Source: Methanobacteriaceae archaeon UBA349 (lineage in GTDB: Archaea; Methanobacteriota; Methanobacteria; Methanobacteriales; Methanobacteriaceae). From it: DNA of 15,846 bases. The stretch is taken from contig DAWK01000142.1 in assembly GCA_002509745.1 (NCBI GenBank), positions 3,482 to 19,327 of the forward strand, given 5' to 3'. The notes under the pieces were generated by a model. That model was not told where the DNA came from. It saw nothing but the letters and a program-made list of their open reading frames with translations, and made no database searches. Of the stretch, positions 1-6,127 are shown piece by piece. A program made the translations under genes and the position numbers. Positions within the stretch are counted from its first letter, which is position 1, and the number at the start of each line of letters is the position of its first letter.

Positions 1-72
1 AAATAATTAATATTGGATATTATCAGTGCTTATGTTAAAACATCAAATATACTAACTCAAAATAATTTGAGA

Positions 73-115
73 TTATATAAAAGGCCTTGATTTTTATTTA
101 TAACGTTATATAATC
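73..115 (+). promoter_or_regulatory. Promoter region of the secreted repeat protein, with palindrome
   Basis: Two TATA-like boxes are visible, TTATATAAAA at 73-82 and ATATAA at 108-113. The second predicts a start near 136 and a leader of about 50 nt. It overlaps a perfect 12-bp palindrome, TATAACGTTATA, at 99-110, which could be a regulator site. A small inverted repeat, CTCAAA-ATAA-TTTGAG, lies at 56-71. The promoter role is inferred from motif and position only. Confidence 0.45.
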
Positions 116-185
116 ACTCAAATGTGTTTTATTGATATTTTTCATTTCTGGAGAGCTAAAATAGATAAGAATAGGAGGAATTATT

Positions 186-2186
186 TTGAATTCAAAAAAT
201 GGACATCAAAAATTTTTTATCGGAATATTTTTTCTTTTAGTTTTAGGGTTTTCTGTAGGTTGCATGGATGCTATAAGTGCGGCTACACCTCTTTATGTTG
301 ATGGTAATTTTGGTTGTGATACCTATGATGGTACTAGTGCTATCTATGATACGGGAACTGTAGGGCCTAAGAAAACTATTCAAAATGCTATAAATGCTGT
401 TGATAATTCTGGAGTGGTTAATGTGGCTGATTGGACCTACAATGAACATTTAACTATCTCTAAAAGCGTTACCCTTAATGGAGCCAGTCGGGAAAATACT
501 ATTATTGATGGAACACAGACTGGAACAATAATTACTATCAGTGGAACGCCAACTGTAAATATAAACCATATAACGCTACGAAACGGTAAAAACACACTTA
601 CGGGCGGTGCTATTAATAATTTAGGTAATCTTTCTATTACTGATTCTACTATAAGTGGGAATAATGCTACTCATCAGTGTGGTGCCATTTATAATGAGGG
701 TAATCTTTCTATTTCTGGTTCTACTTTTAGTGGGAATAGTGCAAATGCTGCCGTAGGTGCTATTTATAATAATGGTGTTCTTTCTATTTCTGGTTCTACT
801 TTTAGTGGGAATACAGCTAATAATGGTGTAAGTGGTGCTATTTATAATTTAGGCGATATTTCTATTTCTGGTTCTACTTTTAGTGGGAATAGTGCAACTA
901 CTGATGGTGGTGCTATTTATAATAATGGTGTTCTTTCTATTTTTGGTTCTACTTTTAGTGGGAATACTGCTGCTAATGGTGGTGCTATAGCTAATAGAGG
1001 CACTATTTCTATTTTTGGTTCTACTTTTAGTGGGAATACAGCTACTGATCGTGGTGGTGCAATAGTTAATATGGATACGCTTTCTATTTCTGGTTCTACT
1101 TTGATTGGGAATACTGGTTTACATGGTGGTGCTTTTCATAATGTAGTAGGGCCCAGTATTTTGAATTTTAATCGCATAATTGGAAACAATCCTACAGTTG
1201 CTATTGATATTAATGCTGGTAGTGTTGATGCTAAGAATAATTGGTGGGGGTCAAATGATAATCCTTCTGGGAAAGTATCTGCTGGTGTAGATGTTAGTAA
1301 ATGGTTGGTTTTAAGGTCAACTGCTAATCCTACATTAATTCCACGAAATGCCAATTCAGTAATAACTGTTGATTTACAACACGATAATGGAATCTTAACG
1401 GATCCAACACACCCTGAACTCTATTATCATAATCCTACGATGGGCCATATTCCTGATGGAATACCTGTGAATTTTAGCACATCTTTGGGTACTATTGGTA
1501 TCCTATCATCTATTGTTAATGGAACTGCACAATCTACCTTGTATGGAGGAAATGTCTCTGGTTTGGCCAATGTTTCAGCTAAAGTTGATAATGAAACTGT
1601 TTATTCTTTGGTTAATGTAGATACAATTGCTCCAACTGCTTGGGCAAATCTTAGAAGTGGTTTATATAATGTGAATAAGCTAGTTTCATTGTTTATGAGT
1701 GAATCAGGTAATATTTACTATACTACAAATGGACTTAATCCTTCTATTAGCAGTGCTAAGTTTATTAGCCCGATTTTAATTGCATCTAGTACGGTTTTGA
1801 AGTTCTTTGCAATTGATACAGCAGGTAATCCTTCAACAGTTTACACGGCGACTTACAACATCGATAAAATCACGCCTAAGATAATCTACACCTATCCTAA
1901 AAATTCAGTCACTAGAATATCACGAACAGCGACCTTTTACTTCAAATTCAGTGAAAACATTAAGGCCAGTACCAATTGGAGTAAAATATATATTAAAAAC
2001 CTGAAAACCGGTAAAAAAGTATCCATACGTAAGTGGATTAGTGGAAGAACCCTTTATATTAAAACCACTTCTAGAATGTCAGCTTTAACAGGGTATATGA
2101 TATACGTGCCTTACAAAGCCGTTAAAGACTATGCGGGAAACAATCTTCTTACAACATGCACTAGAAAATTCAAAACAAAAAGATAA
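186..2186 (+). CDS. Secreted adhesin-like right-handed beta-helix repeat protein
   Basis: A 666-residue exported surface protein. It starts at TTG with AGGAGG at 173-178, 7 nt upstream. Residues 10-33 form a signal peptide (hydrophobic core FFIGIFFLLVLGF). Residues 60-140 begin a beta-helix. Residues 141-334 hold eight GAIYN-x-G-x-LSISGSTFSGN repeats of the polymorphic-membrane-protein/Pectate-lyase-like type, closed by NNWWG near 351-355, a signature of methanogen adhesin-like proteins. Residues 385-478 resemble a bacterial Ig-like domain. Residues 482-560 resemble a chitobiase C-terminal (CHB_HEX) domain (YYTTNGLNPS, FAIDTAGNPS). Residues 562-660 resemble an Ig-like SbsA (Big_5) domain. There is no C-terminal membrane anchor or pseudomurein-binding repeat, so attachment may occur through the last domain. 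A role in adhesion is inferred from the family, not shown. Confidence 0.88.
   Translation: MNSKNGHQKFFIGIFFLLVLGFSVGCMDAISAATPLYVDGNFGCDTYDGTSAIYDTGTVGPKKTIQNAINAVDNSGVVNVADWTYNEHLTISKSVTLNGASRENTIIDGTQTGTIITISGTPTVNINHITLRNGKNTLTGGAINNLGNLSITDSTISGNNATHQCGAIYNEGNLSISGSTFSGNSANAAVGAIYNNGVLSISGSTFSGNTANNGVSGAIYNLGDISISGSTFSGNSATTDGGAIYNNGVLSIFGSTFSGNTAANGGAIANRGTISIFGSTFSGNTATDRGGAIVNMDTLSISGSTLIGNTGLHGGAFHNVVGPSILNFNRIIGNNPTVAIDINAGSVDAKNNWWGSNDNPSGKVSAGVDVSKWLVLRSTANPTLIPRNANSVITVDLQHDNGILTDPTHPELYYHNPTMGHIPDGIPVNFSTSLGTIGILSSIVNGTAQSTLYGGNVSGLANVSAKVDNETVYSLVNVDTIAPTAWANLRSGLYNVNKLVSLFMSESGNIYYTTNGLNPSISSAKFISPILIASSTVLKFFAIDTAGNPSTVYTATYNIDKITPKIIYTYPKNSVTRISRTATFYFKFSENIKASTNWSKIYIKNLKTGKKVSIRKWISGRTLYIKTTSRMSALTGYMIYVPYKAVKDYAGNNLLTTCTRKFKTKR
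606..1187 (+). repeat. Eight intragenic tandem repeats (24-26 codons each)
   Basis: Units begin near 606, 681, 756, 834, 909, 981, 1056 and 1128 and encode GAIYN...SGN repeats. A core of about 30 nt starting TCTATTTCTGG and ending AGTGGGAAT is identical in units 2-4 and differs by one base in units 5-6. Units 1 and 8 are diverged. The spacers vary in length by whole codons. The pattern suggests recent duplication or gene conversion of the central units. Confidence 0.9.
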
Positions 2187-2202
2187 ACTTTTTTATCTTT
2201 TT
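2177..2202. terminator. Bidirectional hairpin terminator
   Basis: AAAAAGATAAA (2177-2187) is perfectly complementary to TTTATCTTTTT (2192-2202) around a 4-nt loop. It overlaps the TAA stop of the upstream gene and runs into T-rich sequence. It lies between convergent genes, so it could serve both strands. Confidence 0.6.
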
Positions 2203-2240
2203 ATTTTATAATATTCAATTAAAATTTAAGACTAGAGTCA

Positions 2241-3077
2241 TTAAAAAGAGTCAGAATAATTCTCAATATGCCAATCAATCAGTTCCCGAGCAATGCTGAT
2301 TCGGGAAGGCATCACTGGAAGCTCATTCACACCAAACCATTTAGCATGAGCAATTTCCTCACCATCCACTTCTATTTCACCACTTTCATACTCCGCAGTA
2401 AAACCAATCATCAAAGAATGGGGGAAAGGCCAGGGCTGACTTCCAAAATATTTAATATTTTTCACTTTCAAACCCACTTCTTCCATAGTTTCTCTTTTTA
2501 CAGCTTCTTCTAAGGTTTCTCCAGCTTCTACAAACCCGGCAATAAGGCCATACATGTTGGAGCGAGTGTAAGTGTGTTTGGCCATGAGCAATCTTCTATC
2601 TTTAACAATGGCTGTTATAACTGCTGGTGAGAGACGAGTAAAACTTGTAAATCCACATTCTGGGCAAAATTTAGCCATTTCATCATCCATGGTTTCTGTG
2701 GGAGTGCCACATTTACCACAAAACTGGTGATTTTTATCCCAGTTAATTATTTGGATTGCTCTACCGGCTAAAAGGTATATATCTTCTTCTAAGTTTGAGT
2801 AAATGTATCTTAAATCCTTAAAATCCCAACCTTCAGGATAAGCTGTATCTTCAACTTCGGCAGCATAGCAGGAATGGCCCATAAGAGTTCCTAAATATAT
2901 TTTTCTCAGAGGGTTAAGATTAAATTCTTCCAAGTCTTTTATAAAAGGGATAGTATTATTTTTAACATTTATTAATATCTTATCTGAATTAAAAACAAAC
3001 CAGTATGCTTTAGAGCTGTTTTTATATTTAGGCCTATTTTCTGGCTGGTATCGTTTGTAAATACTTTCCCTTGGCAT
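2241..3077 (-). CDS. nudC: NADH pyrophosphatase NudC (Nudix hydrolase)
   Basis: A 278-residue cytoplasmic Nudix hydrolase of the NudC family, which cleaves NAD(H) to NMN(H) and AMP and in bacteria removes NAD caps from RNA. The N-terminal domain is followed by a four-cysteine zinc ribbon (C120, C123, C138, C141). A complete Nudix box starts at G181 (GFVEAGE, then REtmEEvGL). The subfamily signature SQPWPFPHS is at 213-221 and separates NudC from other Nudix enzymes. Length is close to bacterial NudC. The ATG start has no ribosome binding site, but a TATA box sits about 26 nt upstream, so the message is probably leaderless. It is convergent with the surface protein gene. RNA decapping in this archaeon is inference only. 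Confidence 0.95.
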   Translation of the reverse strand: MPRESIYKRYQPENRPKYKNSSKAYWFVFNSDKILINVKNNTIPFIKDLEEFNLNPLRKIYLGTLMGHSCYAAEVEDTAYPEGWDFKDLRYIYSNLEEDIYLLAGRAIQIINWDKNHQFCGKCGTPTETMDDEMAKFCPECGFTSFTRLSPAVITAIVKDRRLLMAKHTYTRSNMYGLIAGFVEAGETLEEAVKRETMEEVGLKVKNIKYFGSQPWPFPHSLMIGFTAEYESGEIEVDGEEIAHAKWFGVNELPVMPSRISIARELIDWHIENYSDSF

Positions 3078-3098
3078 AGCATTAATATTGGGGGGATG

Positions 3099-3106
3099 TT
3101 TATAAA
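3099..3106 (-). promoter_or_regulatory. TATA box of nudC
   Basis: The palindromic box TTTATAAA is centred about 25-26 nt upstream of the nudC ATG. The usual archaeal TATA-to-start distance would place transcription initiation at or next to the start codon. No Shine-Dalgarno sequence lies between, which fits a leaderless transcript. Confidence 0.55.
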
Positions 3107-3163
3107 TAATTAATGCAGAGTTTAATGTAATAGATTTTAAATTAGAAATAATATATTCAACAA

Positions 3164-3196
3164 AAATATAATTAACTATGAATGTTAAATAGTTAA
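3164..3196 (+). promoter_or_regulatory. Putative promoter with 8-bp inverted repeat upstream of the NTF2-like gene
   Basis: TTAACTAT (3172-3179) and ATAGTTAA (3189-3196) are perfect inverted repeats with a 9-nt spacer, about 45 nt before the ATG at 3241. A TATA-like AAAATATAA lies just upstream (3164-3172) and would put the start near 3194, so the repeat covers the space between TATA and start, a typical archaeal repressor position. No regulator is identified. Confidence 0.4.
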
Positions 3197-3240
3197 GTTA
3201 ATTTGATAATCATTTACTAAATCACTAACAAGGTCATATT

Positions 3241-3624
3241 ATGGAAAATCAAGAAAAGAAATTAATGGTCGAAAAGTATTTCAAATCTTATAATGAATTT
3301 GATGTGGATAAAATGGTTTCCTATCTCCATGAAGATGTAGAATTCAAAAATATTTCTCAGGGCCATGTCACACTATCTTTAAATGGCAAAAAAGCTTTTA
3401 CTAATCAGGCACGTCAAGCAGTTAGTTTATTTGAAAAGAGGGAACTTAAAATCGATGGAATTGAATTTGATGAGGATGTTGCGGATATTAAAATTAATTT
3501 CATGGGTATTTTGGCAGTGGATGTTCCTGAAGGCCCTTCTAAAGGAGAAAAAGTTGAACTTAAAGGCAGGACTGTATTAAAGTTCCAAGACGGTAAAATA
3601 AGTTCTATTGAGGATATTAGCTAA
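3241..3624 (+). CDS. NTF2-like / SnoaL-like domain protein
   Basis: A 127-residue soluble protein with the cone-shaped alpha+beta layout of the NTF2/SnoaL/ketosteroid isomerase-like superfamily. An N-terminal helix and MVEKYFKSYNEFDVDKMVSYLHEDVEF (residues 9-35, shown in the opening) lead to beta strands ending in a GRTVLKFQDGKISSIEDI hairpin at 108-126. The family includes small-molecule isomerases, hydrolases and ligand-binding proteins, so no substrate can be named. There is no signal peptide. A weak AAGGT element sits about 6 nt before the ATG. The gene is single, with the inverted repeat at 3172-3196 upstream and a convergent gene downstream. Confidence 0.75.
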   Translation: MENQEKKLMVEKYFKSYNEFDVDKMVSYLHEDVEFKNISQGHVTLSLNGKKAFTNQARQAVSLFEKRELKIDGIEFDEDVADIKINFMGILAVDVPEGPSKGEKVELKGRTVLKFQDGKISSIEDIS

Positions 3625-3670
3625 GAATTAATCAGTTATATTTGTATATCCTATTTTATAAAAATTCAAA

Positions 3671-3717
3671 TATTATTTTAAAATATTATTTTTTAATTAG
3701 ATAAAAAAATAAAAAAA
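3671..3717. terminator. AT-rich bidirectional termination region
   Basis: Between two convergent genes there is a T6 run (3689-3694) for the plus strand, and two A7 runs (3703-3709, 3711-3717) that read as T7 on the minus strand. Archaeal RNA polymerase can terminate on such T runs. No strong hairpin is present. Confidence 0.45.
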
Positions 3718-3726
3718 TTAATGAAT

Positions 3727-4170
3727 TTAACTGAGGTTTCTGAGCATAGCTGGACGATAAACATACCAGTAGTATTTTCTGGTACTTAATTTGGTGTTTT
3801 TATAAGTAACGGTTGTCCCTGGGCCTAATTCACTGTCACTGTAGTCTGTGATTTTCATCTTAGTTTTAGAAATCTTTTGTAGGGTGATAATTTCATGCCA
3901 ACTTACTACCCAGTGCCCACTGGATCTTCCATTATCTTTCACATAAAATGTTTGGTATATTTTTCTATTGTTACTAGGAAGATATAGATAAGTTTTCCAT
4001 GACATTTTCATAGGCCCACTTTGGCCACTATAAAAATATTTGGTTCCCTGGTCTACTTTAAATGCTTTTTGAGTAGTTTTTGAAGCAACTGCAGGTTCTG
4101 CAACTTGAACAATTGCACAAACCATGAACAGAACAGTTAGTACTGCTAAAACATTCATTTTCTTTTCCAT
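3727..4170 (-). CDS. Small secreted protein of unknown function
   Basis: A 147-residue protein starting MEKKMNVLAVLTVLF, with a signal peptide to about residue 30 (AVAS). The mature part is basic and aromatic-rich (YFYSGQSGP, WKTYLYLP, YYWYVYRP) and probably all-beta. I do not recognise the family. An upstream in-frame ATG at 4185 is unlikely to be the start because it lies inside the ribosome binding site GAGGAGGG (4176-4183); the ATG at 4170 has the right spacing. There is no C-terminal membrane segment, so the protein is probably released or held in the pseudomurein wall. It lies downstream of another exported protein gene on the same strand, but a terminator at 4459-4487 separates them. 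Confidence 0.75.
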   Translation of the reverse strand: MEKKMNVLAVLTVLFMVCAIVQVAEPAVASKTTQKAFKVDQGTKYFYSGQSGPMKMSWKTYLYLPSNNRKIYQTFYVKDNGRSSGHWVVSWHEIITLQKISKTKMKITDYSDSELGPGTTVTYKNTKLSTRKYYWYVYRPAMLRNLS

Positions 4171-4192
4171 AAAAACCCTCCTCATATTTTAC

Positions 4193-4232
4193 TTTTATAT
4201 AGTTTTTAATTTGAGTATTAAATACTATAAAT
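4193..4232 (-). promoter_or_regulatory. Two possible TATA boxes for the small secreted protein
   Basis: On the minus strand TATATAAAA (4201-4193) and ATTTATAG (4232-4225) are both present. The first would start transcription at the ATG and bypass the ribosome binding site. The second predicts a start near 4202 and a leader that keeps the site, so it is preferred. Confidence 0.35.
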
Positions 4233-4458
4233 ATTTTCATGGAGTAATGATTAAATTTATTAAGTAAAATTAATAGTCAATAATTTTTTTATATATCCTA
4301 TTATGATTCTAAAAACAATTTAAAACAAATAAGCGTATTTAAAATAAATTAGGAATATTATTGGTATTAAAATAGTTAAAAAAGCTCTTAAAAAGATTAT
4401 TTAATAAAATTAAAACTTTTAATAAAAACTATTTAGTAAAAATGCTTGATTTTAAAAT

Positions 4459-4487
4459 AAAAAAAGTATTAGGGAAAATCCCTAATA
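4459..4487 (-). terminator. Hairpin terminator after the transglutaminase-like gene
   Basis: TATTAGGG (4467-4474) and CCCTAATA (4480-4487) form a perfect 8-bp stem with a 5-nt loop. The stem is followed, in the minus direction, by a T7 run (A7 at 4459-4465 on the plus strand). It begins 2 nt after the stop codon. Confidence 0.75.
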
Positions 4488-4488
4488 T

Positions 4489-5475
4489 TTAAAAGGGCAA
4501 TGATGAATAATAGCCCTTGAATTTAGAAAGTGTCCAACTCTTAATTACACCAAAACTGTTTTTGGAACTGGTAGCATCTGCTTTTACCCATTTTCCATTG
4601 ACATATGCTTCGGAAAAGACGTGACCGTAAGTACTTCCACTGGTAAATTTAGCATTAACGTGCACATACTGGGTTTTTATTCCCACGGCTCTCATCAAAG
4701 CATTCATAAGGTGTGAGTGATCTACACAGTTTCCTTTTTTGTATTGAAGAGTTTTTACAGCTCCGTATTTGGTATTGTAGTAAAAGCTGTATGCTAAATT
4801 ATCTCTGACCCAGTTGAAGATCTTGGTTGCTTTGGCAGTGTAAGTGGTTGCGCCGCTGGTTATTTTTTTGGCCATTGATTGTATAGTTGAGTCCGTTACC
4901 TGACAATTTTTACTGGAACTAAGGTAGGGATCGCTGCTGATTGATTGTGATGATGATGTTGGTTTAGTTGTTGTTAATTTGGTTTCTGTTTTGTATCTGA
5001 TCTGGTAGGTCCACTTGTAAGTATAGGTGTAGTAAGTTTTTTTCACTGTTTTATAGACGTACTTGTATTTCCAGGTGTATTTGTTTTTGGTATACCATTT
5101 TCCGTGGTATTTGTACTTAACCTTGTAGTATGACTTGTATTTTACCTTTACTTTCTGGTTTACATACTTGGTATGTGCTACTTTGACTTTGGCCTTATAC
5201 CAGTACTTGTAGGGTACTTTAACTGTTACGTTGTAATAAGTTGTATTGTTTTTAACACTGCTGCTACTGTTGTCAATTACTGAATCACTGCTGTTACTAA
5301 GTGTTTTACTTGTTGTTTGGTTTGTAGTGTTAGTTGGATTTTGTATTGTTCCACCACTGGTACTATTTGCGTTTTCCAGTGATGTTTGATTCACGTCAGT
5401 GGCGTGAATTCCACTAAAGCTTAAAAAAGCTAAACATAATGATAATACGAAAACTAGATTTAATTTTCGCGAAAT
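4489..5475 (-). CDS. Secreted transglutaminase-like protein with Tyr/Lys-rich domain, probable ATT start
   Basis: A 328-residue exported protein. Read from the ATT at 5475, residues 1-25 are a clean signal peptide (MSRKLNLVFVLSLCLAFLSF, then SGIHA). Residues 28-80 are a Ser/Thr/Asn linker with about nine N-x-S/T sequons. Residues 80-165 are extremely rich in Tyr and Lys with alternating motifs such as KYKYHGKWY, and probably form beta strands. Residues 190-328 are a transglutaminase-like fold with the Cys-His-Asp triad: C250 in GNCVDHS, H285 in YGHVFSEAY, D300 in KADATS. Such enzymes in methanogens act on wall or surface peptides; this substrate is unknown. The first conventional start (GTG at 5394) would delete the signal peptide and has no ribosome binding site. 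The gene is single, with a hairpin terminator. Confidence 0.85.
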   Translation of the reverse strand: MSRKLNLVFVLSLCLAFLSFSGIHATDVNQTSLENANSTSGGTIQNPTNTTNQTTSKTLSNSSDSVIDNSSSSVKNNTTYYNVTVKVPYKYWYKAKVKVAHTKYVNQKVKVKYKSYYKVKYKYHGKWYTKNKYTWKYKYVYKTVKKTYYTYTYKWTYQIRYKTETKLTTTKPTSSSQSISSDPYLSSSKNCQVTDSTIQSMAKKITSGATTYTAKATKIFNWVRDNLAYSFYYNTKYGAVKTLQYKKGNCVDHSHLMNALMRAVGIKTQYVHVNAKFTSGSTYGHVFSEAYVNGKWVKADATSSKNSFGVIKSWTLSKFKGYYSSLPF

Positions 5476-5482
5476 TTTACCG

Positions 5483-5487
5483 CCTCC
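5483..5487 (-). promoter_or_regulatory. Ribosome binding site that points to an ATT start
   Basis: GGAGG (minus strand, 5487-5483) is 7 nt upstream of ATT at 5475-5473. The ATG overlapping it at 5489 reads into a stop after nine codons, and the reading frame of the gene has an upstream TGA and no ATG, GTG or TTG before 5394. Confidence 0.7.
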
Positions 5488-5546
5488 ATATCAATGCCAC
5501 TTTAAAAAGTCCAGATTATTAAAAAAACTTCAATAATAATCATAAG

Positions 5547-5609
5547 GGTCAAATTAAGGTCACAATGATATTATTATATCACCGGTCACATGTTATATAA
5601 AGATTGTGA
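5547..5609. promoter_or_regulatory. Repeat-rich control region upstream of the transglutaminase-like gene
   Basis: GGTCA occurs at 5547, 5558 and 5584 in the same orientation, extended to GGTCACA at the last two. TGATAT-TATT-ATATCA at 5566-5581 is a perfect inverted repeat. TCACA (5586-5590) and TGTGA (5605-5609) flank a symmetric TATA box, TTATATAA (about 5593-5600), which could fire either way. The cluster resembles operator sites of one or more regulators. Function is inferred from position. Confidence 0.35.
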
Positions 5610-5621
5610 TTTAAAATCAAG

Positions 5622-5677
5622 AAAAAGGCAGTATTTGCACCTATTAAATCAAATAAGACTCAATTTGAGCTTTTTTT
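5622..5677 (+). ncRNA. Weak candidate short transcript
   Basis: The TATA box at 5593-5600 predicts a plus-strand start near 5622. About 50 nt later CTCAATTTGAG (5659-5669) is followed by a T7 run (5671-5677), which could end a short RNA. There is no open reading frame and little predicted pairing, so this may be only a promoter-proximal coincidence. Confidence 0.2.
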
Positions 5678-6127
5678 ATTACACTATAAGAGAAAAGACT
5701 TCATAATACTTTATTTAAATAAATTCCCTTATGTTAGGGCTTTTTTGAAGAATAGGTTATTCTTGAAGTTTAAATTTAATTTATTAAATTATCTTTATTT
5801 GCACTTCAATAAGACATATTATTTGATAGATGTGATTAAGCAATATTATGTAATTTTAAAGAATATTGTTTGATTTAGAGGTATAGTTTTTAAAATAAAG
5901 ATGTTTAATCTATTTAAATTATTTTTTAATATTATAAAAAATTTTTGTCTTTTAAGCCAAAAAGCATTTTCTGTCTATTAATTTTCCATAACTTATTAAT
6001 AAACATTTTAATATTTTTAGAATTTAAATATTCTAATGGATTAAAAGTTTTTTAATAATAGTTTGAAAAAATAAAACCATGGAAATACAAATTTCTTTTA
6101 ATAAAACTACTATAACCTGAACTTAGA
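5678..6127. other. Non-coding AT-rich stretch
   Basis: No gene is supported here. Minor items are CCCT-TATGTT-AGGG then T6 at 5726-5746, the hairpin AAGAATA-GGT-TATTCTT at 5748-5764, and a minus-strand terminator-like GAAAT-ACAA-ATTTC at 6082-6095 with an A-rich block at 6066-6075, which probably ends the kinase transcript. Otherwise nothing recognisable is seen. Confidence 0.5.

Noticed and set aside
606..1187. Regular repeats resembling a CRISPR array
   Set aside because: The repeats are in frame, encode a beta-helix motif, have whole-codon spacers and lie inside one long open reading frame.
4171..4185. Upstream ATG at 4185 as start of the small secreted protein
   Set aside because: It overlaps the ribosome binding site GAGGAGGG, which is correctly spaced for ATG 4170.
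4402..4421. Fifth copy of the shared promoter signature (AAACTTTTAATA)
   Set aside because: The preceding 11 nt do not match the TATA block and no plus-strand gene follows.
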